64,000 nucleotides of DNA from Staphylococcus epidermidis (GTDB lineage Bacteria > Bacillota > Bacilli > Staphylococcales > Staphylococcaceae). Below, one piece after another: positions 23,937 to 33,218 of the stretch. The DNA lies in NCBI RefSeq assembly GCF_006742205.1, contig NZ_AP019721.1, positions 744,001 to 808,000 on the forward strand, written 5' to 3'. The notes under the pieces were generated by a model. That model searched no databases. It saw only the letters and a program-made list of their open reading frames with translations, and had not been told where the DNA came from. A program made the translations under genes and the position numbers. Within the stretch, counting starts at the first letter, position 1; each line of letters begins with the position of its first letter.

Positions 23937-24051
23937 TCTGGTGACAATGGCAAGGAGGTCACACCTGTTCCCATGCCGAACACAGAAGTTAAGCTCCTTA
24001 GCGCCGATGGTAGTCGGACTGACGTTCCGCTAGAGTAGGACGTTGCCAGGC
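23937..24051 (+). rRNA. 5S ribosomal RNA
   Basis: A 115-base 5S rRNA starting TCTGGTGACAATGG and ending CGTTGCCAGGC. The two ends pair, and the conserved CCATGCCGAACACAG loop is present. Confidence 0.97.
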
Positions 24052-24064
24052 AAAATATTACTAT

Positions 24065-24139
24065 TCCGCAGTAGCTCAGTGGTAGAGCTATCGGCTGTTA
24101 ACCGATCGGTCGTAGGTTCGAATCCTACCTGCGGAGCCA
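24065..24139 (+). tRNA. tRNA-Asn (GTT)
   Basis: Cloverleaf with a TCCGCAG/CTGCGGA acceptor stem, anticodon loop containing GTT, T-loop GGTTCGAATCC and encoded CCA. Confidence 0.96.
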
Positions 24140-24140
24140 T

Positions 24141-24212
24141 GGCTCCTTGGTCAAGCGGTTAAGACACCGCCCTTTCACGGCGGTAACACGGGTTCGAGTC
24201 CCGTAGGAGTCA
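24141..24212 (+). tRNA. tRNA-Glu (TTC), CCA not encoded
   Basis: Acceptor stem GGCTCCT/AGGAGTC and anticodon TTC in a CTTTCAC loop. The sequence after the discriminator A is TTTT, so CCA must be added by the nucleotidyltransferase. Confidence 0.95.
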
Positions 24213-24218
24213 TTTTAT

Positions 24219-24294
24219 GGAGAATTAGCTCAGCTGGGAGAGCATCTGCCTTACAAGCAGAGGGTCGGCGGTTCGAACCCGTCATTCTCCACCA
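24219..24294 (+). tRNA. tRNA-Val (TAC)
   Basis: Acceptor stem GGAGAAT/ATTCTCC, anticodon TAC in the CTTACAA loop, encoded CCA. Confidence 0.96.
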
Positions 24295-24310
24295 TTTAAT
24301 TAAATACTGC

Positions 24311-24394
24311 GGAGGGGTAGCGAAGTGGCTAAACGCGGCGGACTGTAAATCCGCTCCTTCGGGTTCGGCAGTTCGAATCTGCCCCCCTCCACCA
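24311..24394 (+). tRNA. tRNA-Tyr (GTA)
   Basis: An 84-base class II tRNA with a long variable arm, anticodon GTA in the CTGTAAA loop and encoded CCA. Confidence 0.96.
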
Positions 24395-24398
24395 TTCT

Positions 24399-24473
24399 TG
24401 GGCTATAGCCAAGCGGTAAGGCAACGGACTTTGACTCCGTCATGCGCTGGTTCGAATCCAGCTAGCCCAGCCA
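24399..24473 (+). tRNA. tRNA-Gln (TTG)
   Basis: Acceptor stem TGGGCTA/TAGCCCA, anticodon TTG in the CTTTGAC loop, encoded CCA. Confidence 0.96.
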
Positions 24474-24476
24474 TTA

Positions 24477-24549
24477 GAGCCATTAGCTCAGTTGGTAGAG
24501 CATCTGACTTTTAATCAGAGGGTCAGAGGTTCGAATCCTCTATGGCTCA
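24477..24549 (+). tRNA. tRNA-Lys (TTT), CCA not encoded
   Basis: Acceptor stem GAGCCAT/ATGGCTC and anticodon TTT in the CTTTTAA loop. The bases after the discriminator A are CTT, so CCA is not encoded. Confidence 0.95.
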
Positions 24550-24556
24550 CTTTCTA

Positions 24557-24587
24557 GACATCTTCAATCGAAGGTGTCTTTTTTTTA
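24557..24587 (+). terminator. Terminator of the rRNA/tRNA operon
   Basis: GACATCTT (24557-24564) pairs with AAGGTGTC (24571-24578) with a 6-base loop, followed by eight Ts. Confidence 0.9.
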
Positions 24588-24715
24588 TTTGTTGGTATTT
24601 TTTACTTTTATTTCTTATTTAAGAATTTTTCTAAAATGTTATTTTGTCGTATGACAGTGTCAATAATGATTGGTATAATAATCAATATGGAAAAGTATTA
24701 CCCGGAGGAGATGTT

Positions 24716-25525
24716 ATGGATTTTTCCAATTTTTTTCAAAATCTGAGTACTATAAAAATTATTACTAGTTTACTCGATTTACTGATTGTTTGGTATGTGT
24801 TGTATCTTCTCATTACAGTTTTTAAAGGTACTAAAGCAATTCAATTATTAAAGGGAATAGTTGTCATTGTTATCGGCCAGCAAATCAGTAAAATTCTTAA
24901 CTTAACAGCAACATCTAAATTGTTTGATATTGTAATTCAATGGGGTGTTTTAGCACTCATTGTGATATTTCAACCTGAAATAAGAAGAGCCTTAGAACAA
25001 TTAGGTAGAGGAAGTTTTTTAAAACGATATACGAATACTTATAGTCGCGATGAAGAAAAGTTGATTCAATCTGTGTCTAAAGCTGTTCAATATATGGCTA
25101 AGCGACGCATTGGTGCGCTTATTGTTTTTGAAAAAGAGACAGGTTTGCAGGATTATATAGAAACTGGAATACCGATGAATTCAGACATATCTCAAGAGCT
25201 ACTAACTAATGTATTTATCCCTAATACGCCATTACACGATGGTGCAATGATAATTCAAGGAAGTAAGATTGCCGTTGCTGCAAGTTATTTACCATTATCA
25301 GATAGTGTTAAAATATCAAAAAGTTTAGGAACTAGACATAGAGCGGCAGTTGGAATTTCAGAAGTTTCTGATGCTTTTACTGTTGTTGTATCAGAAGAAA
25401 CTGGTGATATATCAGTCACTTTTGATGGAAAATTAAGAAGAGATATTTCAAAAGATGTTTTTGAAGAATTGCTTGCTGAACATTGGTTTGGTGCACACTT
25501 TCAAAAGAAAGGTGTGAATTCATAA
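24716..25525 (+). CDS. cdaA: Diadenylate cyclase CdaA (DacA)
   Basis: A 269-residue membrane enzyme that makes cyclic di-AMP from two ATP. Three hydrophobic segments occupy roughly residues 10-90, followed by the DAC domain; its active-site motifs DGA (175-177) and GTRHRAAVG (205-213) are intact. c-di-AMP controls potassium and osmolyte transport and wall stress in staphylococci. I chose the ATG at 24716 because GGAGGAG (24704-24710) precedes it and the length then equals the S. aureus protein; the frame is open further upstream but lacks such a signal. It directly abuts cdaR and heads the conserved cdaA-cdaR-glmM operon. Confidence 0.95.
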   Translation: MDFSNFFQNLSTIKIITSLLDLLIVWYVLYLLITVFKGTKAIQLLKGIVVIVIGQQISKILNLTATSKLFDIVIQWGVLALIVIFQPEIRRALEQLGRGSFLKRYTNTYSRDEEKLIQSVSKAVQYMAKRRIGALIVFEKETGLQDYIETGIPMNSDISQELLTNVFIPNTPLHDGAMIIQGSKIAVAASYLPLSDSVKISKSLGTRHRAAVGISEVSDAFTVVVSEETGDISVTFDGKLRRDISKDVFEELLAEHWFGAHFQKKGVNS

Positions 25526-26461
25526 ATGCTTGAAAGTAAATGGGGATTAAGATTTGTCGCTCTCATATTAGCAGTTTTTTTCTTTTTATCAGTAAATAAT
25601 GTGTTCGGAAATATTTTTAATACAGATGATTTATCTCAAAAATCATCCAAAACTATTCAAGATGTGCCCGTTGATGTTATCTATAATAGTAAAGACCTAC
25701 ATGTAACTAAAATTCCTGAAAACGTCGATGTTAATTTAACAGGACCACAATCAAAATTAATCAAAATTGAAAACCCTGAAGATTTGAAAGTAGTTGTTGA
25801 TCTTTCTGGAAAAAAAGCAGGGAAATATCAAAAAAAATATCAAGTTAGAGGCATAGATAGTGGTATCAACTATCAAATTAAACCTGAAGTTGCACACATT
25901 AACCTTGAAAATAAAATAACACGAGTTATGCATGTGCAACCAGACATTAGTAGTAACAGTTTAGATCCAAAATATAAAATAAGTAAACAAAGTATTTCAC
26001 CAGAAACTGTAAAAGTGACTGGTGGAGAGCAACAATTAAAAAATATAGCTTATTTAAAAGCAACCTTTAAAAATTCTAGTAAAGTGAACAAAGACACCAA
26101 TGATGTTGCAGATGTTAGTGCATTTGATAAACAATTGAATAAATTAAATGTATCAATTAATCCAAATGAAGTTAATTTAAAAGTAACAGTTGAACCATTC
26201 AGTAAAATGGTTAAGGTACGTACAAAAACAACGGGTAAGCTTAATGAAAATAAAGAATTAGATAGTGTTAAACTGGAAGATAAAGAAGTAGAAATCTTTG
26301 GTAATAGAGATGAATTACAAAATATTAATGAAATTACTGCTGAAGTAGATATTGATGGAATTTCAGAATCTACAGAAAAAACAGTATCATTTAACTTACC
26401 TAAAGATGTGACTAAAGTGAATCCAAAGGAAACAAAAGCGTATATAAATGTTAAAAATTGA
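25526..26461 (+). CDS. cdaR: CdaA regulator CdaR (YbbR)
   Basis: A 311-residue protein with one N-terminal membrane anchor (about residues 8-28) and an extracytoplasmic region made of several YbbR repeats, rich in Lys, Asn and Val. YbbR/CdaR proteins bind CdaA and adjust c-di-AMP synthesis; the direction of the effect differs between species. The ATG immediately follows the cdaA stop codon with no gap, so translation is probably coupled. The ribosome binding site is the GAAAGGTG at the end of cdaA. glmM follows 24 bases later. Confidence 0.92.
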   Translation: MLESKWGLRFVALILAVFFFLSVNNVFGNIFNTDDLSQKSSKTIQDVPVDVIYNSKDLHVTKIPENVDVNLTGPQSKLIKIENPEDLKVVVDLSGKKAGKYQKKYQVRGIDSGINYQIKPEVAHINLENKITRVMHVQPDISSNSLDPKYKISKQSISPETVKVTGGEQQLKNIAYLKATFKNSSKVNKDTNDVADVSAFDKQLNKLNVSINPNEVNLKVTVEPFSKMVKVRTKTTGKLNENKELDSVKLEDKEVEIFGNRDELQNINEITAEVDIDGISESTEKTVSFNLPKDVTKVNPKETKAYINVKN

Positions 26462-26485
26462 TAGATACAAAAGGAGCGTTTAAAA

Positions 26486-27841
26486 ATGGGAAAATATTTT
26501 GGTACTGATGGTGTTCGTGGTGTCGCTAACCAAGAACTCACACCTGAATTGGCTTTTAAACTAGGTAGATACGGAGGATATGTTCTCGCACATAATAAGG
26601 GTGAAAAGCATCCTCGAGTTTTAGTAGGAAGAGATACAAGAGTTTCAGGAGAAATGCTAGAATCTGCATTAATTGCTGGTTTAATTTCAATTGGCGCAGA
26701 AGTGATGCGCTTAGGTGTTATTTCAACACCGGGTGTGGCTTATTTGACTAAAGAAATGGAAGCAGCATTAGGTGTTATGATTTCTGCGTCACATAATCCG
26801 GTTGCTGATAATGGAATTAAATTTTTTGGTTCAGATGGCTTTAAATTGTCAGATGATCAAGAAAATGAAATTGAGCAATTATTAGATCAAACCAATCCTG
26901 ATTTACCACGACCAGTAGGAGAGGATATTGTACATTATTCAGATTATTTTGAAGGTGCACAAAAGTATCTAAGTTATCTTAAATCAACTGTTGATGTTAA
27001 TTTTGAGGGTCTTAAAATTGTATTAGATGGTGCAAACGGGTCAACTTCTTCTTTAGCCCCATTCTTGTTTGGCGATTTAGAAGCGGATACTGAGACAATT
27101 GGATGTAATCCAGATGGTTATAACATTAATGAACAATGTGGCTCTACTCATCCAGAAAAATTAGCTGAAGCTGTGTTAGAAACTGAAAGTGACTTTGGTT
27201 TAGCTTTTGATGGAGATGGCGATCGAATTATTGCGGTAGATGAAAATGGACAAATTGTAGATGGAGATCAAATTATGTTCATTATTGGTCAAGAGATGTA
27301 TAAAAACCAAGAACTCAATGGAAATATGATAGTTTCGACAGTAATGAGTAACCTTGGTTTCTACAAAGCTCTAGAAAAAGAAGGTATTCAGTCAAACAAA
27401 ACTAAAGTTGGAGATCGCTATGTTGTCGAGGAAATGAGAAGAGGAAATTATAATCTTGGTGGTGAACAATCCGGTCATATCGTATTAATGGATTACAATA
27501 CTACTGGTGATGGATTATTAACGGGTGTTCAGTTGGCTTCCGTTATTAAAATGAGTGGTAAAACTCTAAGCGAGTTAGCTTCTCAAATGAAAAAGTACCC
27601 ACAATCTTTAATTAATGTGAGAGTGACTGACAAATATCGTGTTGAAGAGAATATTCATGTTCAAGAGATAATGACGAAAGTTGAAACAGAGATGAATGGT
27701 GAAGGAAGAATTCTTGTTCGTCCTTCTGGAACTGAACCTTTAGTACGTGTAATGGTTGAGGCTGCAACTGACGCGGATGCTGAAAGATATGCTCAAAGTA
27801 TCGCTGACGTTGTTGAAGACAAAATGGGCTTAGATAAATAA
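26486..27841 (+). CDS. glmM: Phosphoglucosamine mutase GlmM
   Basis: A 451-residue cytoplasmic enzyme converting glucosamine 6-phosphate to glucosamine 1-phosphate, for UDP-GlcNAc and wall synthesis. The phosphoserine loop ISASHNP has S102 as the active serine. The metal-binding DGDGDR lies in the middle and the phosphate-binding RPSGTEP near the C-terminus. AAAGGAG precedes the ATG. It is the last gene of the cdaA operon and ends at a strong terminator. In other species GlmM binds and inhibits CdaA; the gene order fits this functional link. Confidence 0.96.
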   Translation: MGKYFGTDGVRGVANQELTPELAFKLGRYGGYVLAHNKGEKHPRVLVGRDTRVSGEMLESALIAGLISIGAEVMRLGVISTPGVAYLTKEMEAALGVMISASHNPVADNGIKFFGSDGFKLSDDQENEIEQLLDQTNPDLPRPVGEDIVHYSDYFEGAQKYLSYLKSTVDVNFEGLKIVLDGANGSTSSLAPFLFGDLEADTETIGCNPDGYNINEQCGSTHPEKLAEAVLETESDFGLAFDGDGDRIIAVDENGQIVDGDQIMFIIGQEMYKNQELNGNMIVSTVMSNLGFYKALEKEGIQSNKTKVGDRYVVEEMRRGNYNLGGEQSGHIVLMDYNTTGDGLLTGVQLASVIKMSGKTLSELASQMKKYPQSLINVRVTDKYRVEENIHVQEIMTKVETEMNGEGRILVRPSGTEPLVRVMVEAATDADAERYAQSIADVVEDKMGLDK

Positions 27842-27869
27842 TACTTTCATGTTTAAATTCATATATAAA

Positions 27870-27908
27870 ACAGATTTATGATGTTACAGACATAAATCTG
27901 TTTTTTTT
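27870..27908 (+). terminator. Terminator of cdaA-cdaR-glmM
   Basis: ACAGATTTATG (27870-27880) pairs perfectly with CATAAATCTGT (27891-27901); eight Ts span 27901-27908. Confidence 0.92.
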
Positions 27909-28023
27909 AACAGAATTTTATCTTTTAAAAAGATTTGAAAAATATATTTTTTTATTTTGAGAATAATTCATCGATGTATCTATTCAGAACTATTACTATT
28001 TGTGAAAAATACTGTTAAATCGT

Positions 28024-28053
28024 TTGCAAATTAATTCGTTGACAGTGTACAAT
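28024..28053 (+). promoter_or_regulatory. Probable glmS promoter
   Basis: TTGCAA (28024-28029), an 18-base spacer and TACAAT (28048-28053). A TTGACA at 28039-28044 is also present but has no good -10 at the right distance. Either would put the ribozyme in the transcript. Confidence 0.55.
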
Positions 28054-28089
28054 GAATATTAATGGAAAGGAGGAGAGTCTAGGTTATTA

Positions 28090-28312
28090 ATAATTAAAGC
28101 GCCTGTGCAAAATACCTAAATAGTTATCAAGTATTAAAAGTTAAAATAGTAGAACTTTTATAGATAACGATTTGGATTTTGTAGACGAGGAGGATAGTGA
28201 TCGAATCAGATCGGCGGATGCTATCCCGGATGTGGCACATTCGTTAGCTTATTAAGTAAATCATTAAGGTGACTTAGTGGACAAAGTTAATAAGATCGCC
28301 AAACTAAATAAA
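28090..28312 (+). ncRNA. glmS ribozyme: glmS self-cleaving ribozyme / riboswitch
   Basis: The leader contains the conserved glmS ribozyme blocks in order: AAGCGCCTGTGCAAAA (28097-28112), ACGAGGAGGATAGTGATCGA (28184-28203), a GGCGGATGCTATCCCGG segment, and ATTAAGGTGACTTAGTGGAC (28263-28282). The expected cleavage lies just 5' of the GCGCC, about position 28098/28099. In this class glucosamine 6-phosphate acts as the cofactor for cleavage, and the cut mRNA is degraded, lowering GlmS. The stretch 27909-28472 has no protein gene: it is this promoter, ribozyme and leader. Confidence 0.93.
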
Positions 28313-28472
28313 TTATTTTGGGAAACTACGGATAGCGTGTATAAAATTCATATAATAGCACGCTTATTTCATGATGTATTCGTTGATAATGATTATGATA
28401 GGGGATTATCAAATTTAAGCAGTGATAATTAATCATAATAGCCGTGTTATCCCATTTGTTGGAGGATATTAT

Positions 28473-30278
28473 ATGTGTGGAATTGTTGGTTATATTGGCT
28501 ACGATAATGCCAAAGAATTACTATTAAAAGGGTTAGAAAAATTAGAATATCGTGGTTATGACTCAGCAGGTATTGCTGTAGTTAATGATGATGGTACAAA
28601 ACTTTTTAAAGAAAAAGGAAGAATTGCTGAATTACGTAAAGTTGCAGATAATAGTGATGAGGATGGTACGTTAGGAATTGGTCATACACGTTGGGCGACA
28701 CATGGTGTTCCAAATTATGAAAATTCACATCCACACCAGTCAACATCTGGACGTTTTACATTAGTTCATAATGGTGTAATTGAAAATTATGAAGAATTAA
28801 AAGCTGAATATTTATCTGATGTCACTTTTTCATCAGAAACTGATACGGAAGTTATTGTACAATTAGTAGATTATTTTTCTAGACAAGGATTAGCTACAGA
28901 AGATGCATTTACAAAAGTAGTTAAATTATTACATGGGTCATATGCTTTAGGATTATTAGATGATAATGATAAAGATACTATTTATGTGGCTAAAAACAAG
29001 TCTCCGCTTTTAGTAGGTGTAGGTGAAGGTTTCAATGTTATTGCTTCTGATGCTCTAGCAATGTTACAAACTACAAACCAATACAAAGAGATACATGACC
29101 ATGAAATAGTTATTGTTAAGCGAGACACAGTAGAAATTAAAGATCTTGAGGGGCACATTCAACAACGTGATACGTATACGGCAGAAATAGATGCTGCTGA
29201 TGCAGAAAAAGGCGTATATGATCATTACATGTTAAAAGAAATTCATGAACAGCCTGCAGTGATGCGTCGCATTATTCAAGAATATCAAGATGAAAAAGGT
29301 AATTTAAAAATCGATTCAGAGATTATTAATGATGTAGCAGATGCTGATCGTATTTACATCGTTGCAGCTGGTACTAGTTATCATGCTGGATTGGTTGGTA
29401 AAGAATTTATTGAAAAATGGGCAGGTGTACCTACTGAGGTTCATGTAGCTTCTGAATTTGTATATAATATGCCACTTCTTTCTGAAAAACCACTATTTAT
29501 TTATATTTCACAATCTGGTGAAACAGCTGATAGTCGTGCTGTATTAGTTGAAACAAATAAGTTAGGTCACAAATCATTAACAATTACTAATGTTGCTGGT
29601 TCAACATTATCACGTGAAGCGGATCATACATTACTTTTACATGCTGGACCTGAGATTGCAGTCGCATCTACAAAAGCATATACAGCGCAAATTGCTGTTT
29701 TATCTATCTTATCTCAAATTGTTGCTAAAAATCATGGTCGTGAAACCGATGTTGATTTATTAAGAGAACTAGCTAAGGTTACTACAGCTATTGAAACAAT
29801 TGTTGACGATGCACCTAAGATGGAGCAAATTGCAACGGATTTCTTAAAAACTACTCGTAATGCATTCTTTATTGGACGAACAATTGATTATAATGTTAGT
29901 TTAGAAGGTGCATTAAAATTAAAAGAAATTTCTTATATTCAAGCTGAAGGATTTGCAGGTGGGGAATTAAAGCACGGAACAATCGCTTTGATTGAAGATG
30001 GCACACCTGTTATAGGTTTAGCTACACAAGAAAACGTTAATCTATCAATTCGTGGAAATATGAAAGAAGTAGTAGCACGTGGTGCATATCCTTGTATGAT
30101 TTCAATGGAAGGTTTGAATAAAGAAGGAGACACATACGTGATTCCACAAGTACATGAATTATTAACTCCTTTAGTATCTGTAGTGACAATGCAATTAATC
30201 TCATATTATGCTGCGTTACAACGAGATTTAGATGTTGACAAACCTCGTAACTTAGCCAAATCGGTTACAGTAGAGTAA
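28473..30278 (+). CDS. glmS: Glutamine--fructose-6-phosphate aminotransferase GlmS
   Basis: A 601-residue two-domain enzyme making glucosamine 6-phosphate from fructose 6-phosphate and glutamine. The N-terminal Cys ([11 protein letters not shown]) is the glutaminase nucleophile. Two SIS sugar-isomerase domains follow, with the SQSGETADS and STKAYTAQ segments and the C-terminal KSVTVE. The start at 28473 follows GGAGGATATT (28461-28470) and exposes the needed Cys at position 2; a longer frame beginning at 28422 would bury it. It is monocistronic, controlled by the ribozyme, and ends at a hairpin. Its product feeds GlmM, encoded just upstream. Confidence 0.97.
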   Translation: MCGIVGYIGYDNAKELLLKGLEKLEYRGYDSAGIAVVNDDGTKLFKEKGRIAELRKVADNSDEDGTLGIGHTRWATHGVPNYENSHPHQSTSGRFTLVHNGVIENYEELKAEYLSDVTFSSETDTEVIVQLVDYFSRQGLATEDAFTKVVKLLHGSYALGLLDDNDKDTIYVAKNKSPLLVGVGEGFNVIASDALAMLQTTNQYKEIHDHEIVIVKRDTVEIKDLEGHIQQRDTYTAEIDAADAEKGVYDHYMLKEIHEQPAVMRRIIQEYQDEKGNLKIDSEIINDVADADRIYIVAAGTSYHAGLVGKEFIEKWAGVPTEVHVASEFVYNMPLLSEKPLFIYISQSGETADSRAVLVETNKLGHKSLTITNVAGSTLSREADHTLLLHAGPEIAVASTKAYTAQIAVLSILSQIVAKNHGRETDVDLLRELAKVTTAIETIVDDAPKMEQIATDFLKTTRNAFFIGRTIDYNVSLEGALKLKEISYIQAEGFAGGELKHGTIALIEDGTPVIGLATQENVNLSIRGNMKEVVARGAYPCMISMEGLNKEGDTYVIPQVHELLTPLVSVVTMQLISYYAALQRDLDVDKPRNLAKSVTVE

Positions 30279-30293
30279 AATGTTTATAATTTA

Positions 30294-30325
30294 GAGTAGC
30301 CTAAATGGCTACTCTTTATTTTTGA
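30294..30325 (+). terminator. Terminator of glmS
   Basis: GAGTAGCC (30294-30301) pairs perfectly with GGCTACTC (30307-30314), 5-base loop, followed by a T-rich run. Confidence 0.9.
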
Positions 30326-30360
30326 ATTAATTTTAGATTTATCCTTCAATTAATTTTAAC

Positions 30361-30618
30361 GAAGCGGTTTAATGCCGTTGTTAAATGACTTTAATGAGTA
30401 CCCTAAATTAACTAGTATTGGATAAACCTACAACTGGAATGGATTTTATATAAAGAGACAACTATTTAAAACATTTGGTAAGCATATTTTAAATGATTCA
30501 CAACTTTCTGTCATACTTGTAACACATATAATAGAAGAAATGCTGTTATTTTTGAAAAAGATTTACTTAAAGACTTTTAAATATTTAACAAGGTTAATAT
30601 TTAAGATGTTATGAGATC
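30361..30618 (+). pseudogene. Remnant of an ABC-transporter ATPase
   Basis: No intact gene lies between glmS and the HAD phosphatase, but the frame starting near 30412 reads LVLDKPTTGMDFI, a stop, then RDNYLKTFGKHILNDSQLS and VILVTHIIEEM. The first part is a Walker B/D-loop of the usual LLLDEPTTGLD form with the catalytic Glu changed to Lys; the second contains the H-loop (VTH). One base upstream of that, a PKL segment in another frame joins after a single-base shift. This is the C-terminal half of an ABC ATPase (the YlmA-like type is a guess) with a substitution, a stop and a frameshift. Walker A and most of the N-terminus are not visible. Confidence 0.75.
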
Positions 30619-30772
30619 TTTATCGGATGACAATTTTTTTGATAGGGATGTCATTGTAAATAAGAGAAGACAACGTTATAGTATGTTCAAAGTGTAATCA
30701 AAGCCGTTGCACTTTAGTATGATAAGTGACACAATTTAAGTGTATAAGTTAGAGTCTTGAATGGAGGATAAT

Positions 30773-31630
30773 ATGAAAAATATAAAAGCAATTTTTTTAG
30801 ATATGGATGGAACGATTTTACATGAAAATAATAAAGCCTCGGAATATACTAAACAAGTGATTAATGAATTGAGAGAGCAAAATTATAAAGTTTTCCTTGC
30901 TACTGGGAGATCTTATTCAGAAATCAGTCAGCTTGTTCCTGATGGATTCACTGTAGATGGTATTATCAGTTCGAATGGAACTTCAGGTGAAATTCATGGA
31001 GATAATTTGTTTAGACATAGTTTAACTTTAGAACGAGTACAGAAAATTGTGGAATTGGCTAAAAAACAACATATTTATTATGAAGTTTTTCCTTTTGAAA
31101 GTAATCGTATATCTCTTAAAGAAGATGAAGATTGGATGAAAGAAATGATTTCCACTATAGAGCCACCTGACGCTGTAAGTCAAAGTGAGTGGTCATCGCG
31201 AAGAGAGGCAATTAAAGGAAAAATAGATTGGCGAGATACCTTACCTGATGCACACTTTTCTAAAATATATTTATTTAGTCCCAACTTAGATAAAATAACT
31301 GATTTTCGCAACCAGCTTGTTGAAAACCAATCAAATTTAGGTATTACCGTATCTAATTCTTCGCGTTATAATGCTGAAACGATGCCATATCATACAGATA
31401 AGGGTACAGGTATCAAGGAAATGATTGATCACTATGGTATTAAGCAAGAAGAAACTTTAGTTATTGGTGATAGTGATAATGATAGAGCTATGTTTAATTT
31501 TGGCCATCACACTGTTGCAATGAAAAATGCAAGACAAGAAATTAAAAATCTTACAGATGATATTACCGAATACACGAACGAAGAAGATGGTGCAGCACAT
31601 TACTTAAAAAGTCATTTATTAGATAACTAG
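30773..31630 (+). CDS. Cof-type HAD-IIB phosphatase
   Basis: A 285-residue cytoplasmic phosphatase of the Cof (HAD-IIB) family. The nucleophile motif FLDMDGTI has D10 and D12, and the metal-binding GDSDNDRAM is in the last third; the cap domain between them is of the IIB type. Members dephosphorylate sugar phosphates, FMN or pyridoxal phosphate, and the substrate here cannot be read from sequence. I chose the ATG at 30773 because GGAGG (30763-30767) precedes it; the ATG at 30761 overlaps that site. A long perfect-type hairpin ends the transcript. Confidence 0.88.
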   Translation: MKNIKAIFLDMDGTILHENNKASEYTKQVINELREQNYKVFLATGRSYSEISQLVPDGFTVDGIISSNGTSGEIHGDNLFRHSLTLERVQKIVELAKKQHIYYEVFPFESNRISLKEDEDWMKEMISTIEPPDAVSQSEWSSRREAIKGKIDWRDTLPDAHFSKIYLFSPNLDKITDFRNQLVENQSNLGITVSNSSRYNAETMPYHTDKGTGIKEMIDHYGIKQEETLVIGDSDNDRAMFNFGHHTVAMKNARQEIKNLTDDITEYTNEEDGAAHYLKSHLLDN

Positions 31631-31688
31631 TTTTCAGGTCAGTATCTTGTTGTTAAACGGTCGATCACGATAGTTTATATCAGTAAAC

Positions 31689-31745
31689 ATAGGCAAATGG
31701 ACACTTTCATGATTAAATATGAGAGTGTCCATTTGCCTATTTAAA
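31689..31745 (+). terminator. Long hairpin after the HAD phosphatase
   Basis: A 22-base stem (31689-31710 with 31719-31740, one G-T pair) and an 8-base loop, with T-rich sequence after. The region 31631-31934 has no gene; it holds this and a second hairpin. Confidence 0.85.
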
Positions 31746-31840
31746 TTATATATTTATCAACTGGTTCATTATGCTTATTTAAATTATATGCATGAGCATT
31801 AATAAAATATTTAAAGAGGATTTTCACAAAAATGCAATTA

Positions 31841-31888
31841 CAATATAAAAAGCCCAACATGAAAGACTAATAAAATTTCATGTTGGGC
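31841..31888 (-). terminator. Terminator of the 383-residue membrane-protein gene
   Basis: GCCCAACATGAAA (31852-31864) pairs perfectly with its complement at 31876-31888. On the minus strand it is followed by TTTTTATATTG, so it serves the gene ending at 31935. Confidence 0.85.
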
Positions 31889-31934
31889 AAAATACTTTAA
31901 ATTTAAATTAATAAAGTAATCTAAGGACAATCAA

Positions 31935-33086
31935 CTATTTCTTATCAAATAGATTTTTAGATTGTTCTGTAACATTTTCTTTATTTTCATTTACTTTTTC
32001 TTTGATGGAATCATATATGTTATTTTCTTGACTATCAGTTTTGTCTTGTTGTATATGTGTTTGTTGATCTTTCATTTTATCTGCTTCTGTATCTTTGGAG
32101 TTGGAAGCATTTAATTTAGTATCTACTTTGTCGTTTACATTACCTTTGTTAATATCTTTATTTTTATGACGTCTTTTGCTTTTGACTGGTTTGTCACCAC
32201 GTCTAACGAAATAATTAATAATTCCAAAAATCAAAATGTAATAAAGACATAGGCGTAATACTATAGATACGATTCTAGCTATTATAATAATAGTTTGAGC
32301 CACCGTTTGAGACATACTGCTTGTTAAGTATTGTACACCGAATAATAGCGGTTTGTTAATAATACTTGCAAGTAAACTAATAAGTAATACGCCAATGAAA
32401 AATTTAAACCAAGTTTTCTTACCGTTTTTAATACCTTTAAATCCTTCTTTTAAATTACTCATTACTTTACGAGATGAATCTTCTGTATAAGCGGTAGTAT
32501 AATTAATAATGAATATAATTACAAACCAATAGAAAATTGATGAGATGAAACCTGTTATGAGTAACAACACAATTTGTATTGTAATTAAAATTCCCATTGG
32601 ATTGTCGTAGCCGCTTATTGATTGTTGTAAGCCGATTAATATTGGGCTAAGAGCTAAACTATATAATTTATTTAATAGCACTAGAATAAGTACGATTACA
32701 ATGAATAAAACTAAAGTTATTAAAGCTAAAATTACTGATTTAGCATATTTGCCTTTTTTAAAAGCAAAAAATAAATCACTAAAAAGAACTTTCTCTTTAT
32801 TAATAGCTTTTTGAATTGCATATACTGTACCAGTTATCAATGGGTAACCTACAAAAATAAATAATAAAGCTAAAATGAGTAAAATAAAAATAATAGATAT
32901 TATAGGTTTTGTAGTAGATTCACCGAGTTGAGCTAACATTGGTAACCTTTGAGCTCTTAATATAACTAATGAGAATGCAATATTAGAAGTAATATAGCAA
33001 ATGACAAAAGTTATTAATGAGAGTAGTATTAACTTTAGATTATGTGGTTTTGCTTTTTGAAATCCGGATTTATAATAATTAAACAA
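31935..33086 (-). CDS. Polytopic membrane protein with a long charged C-terminal tail
   Basis: A 383-residue protein that I do not recognise with confidence. About six hydrophobic segments fill residues 15-295; the arrangement resembles the membrane domain found in some glycerophosphodiester phosphodiesterases, but there is no catalytic domain. From about residue 297 the sequence becomes hydrophilic and low in complexity, rich in Lys, Asp, Asn and Gln, and probably lies in the cytoplasm. The start is a TTG at 33084-33086, nine bases after GGAGT on the minus strand; no ATG nearby is better placed. It is monocistronic, divergent from the phosphoesterase gene. Confidence 0.65.
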   Translation of the reverse strand: MFNYYKSGFQKAKPHNLKLILLSLITFVICYITSNIAFSLVILRAQRLPMLAQLGESTTKPIISIIFILLILALLFIFVGYPLITGTVYAIQKAINKEKVLFSDLFFAFKKGKYAKSVILALITLVLFIVIVLILVLLNKLYSLALSPILIGLQQSISGYDNPMGILITIQIVLLLITGFISSIFYWFVIIFIINYTTAYTEDSSRKVMSNLKEGFKGIKNGKKTWFKFFIGVLLISLLASIINKPLLFGVQYLTSSMSQTVAQTIIIIARIVSIVLRLCLYYILIFGIINYFVRRGDKPVKSKRRHKNKDINKGNVNDKVDTKLNASNSKDTEADKMKDQQTHIQQDKTDSQENNIYDSIKEKVNENKENVTEQSKNLFDKK

Positions 33087-33218
33087 ATTTTAAGCACTCC
33101 TTTTTTTTCATATAAATACAATATCAAAATTCTAATAAATTTTAAATTAATATCTAACATAATAGAGCACAAAATGTTAGAATATGCTAATAAGATAACA
33201 TTGAAGGGAGATAATATC

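Noticed and set aside
28039..28044. TTGACA as the glmS -35 element
   Set aside because: No acceptable -10 lies 16-18 bases downstream; the TTGCAA/TACAAT pair fits better, so the promoter is uncertain.
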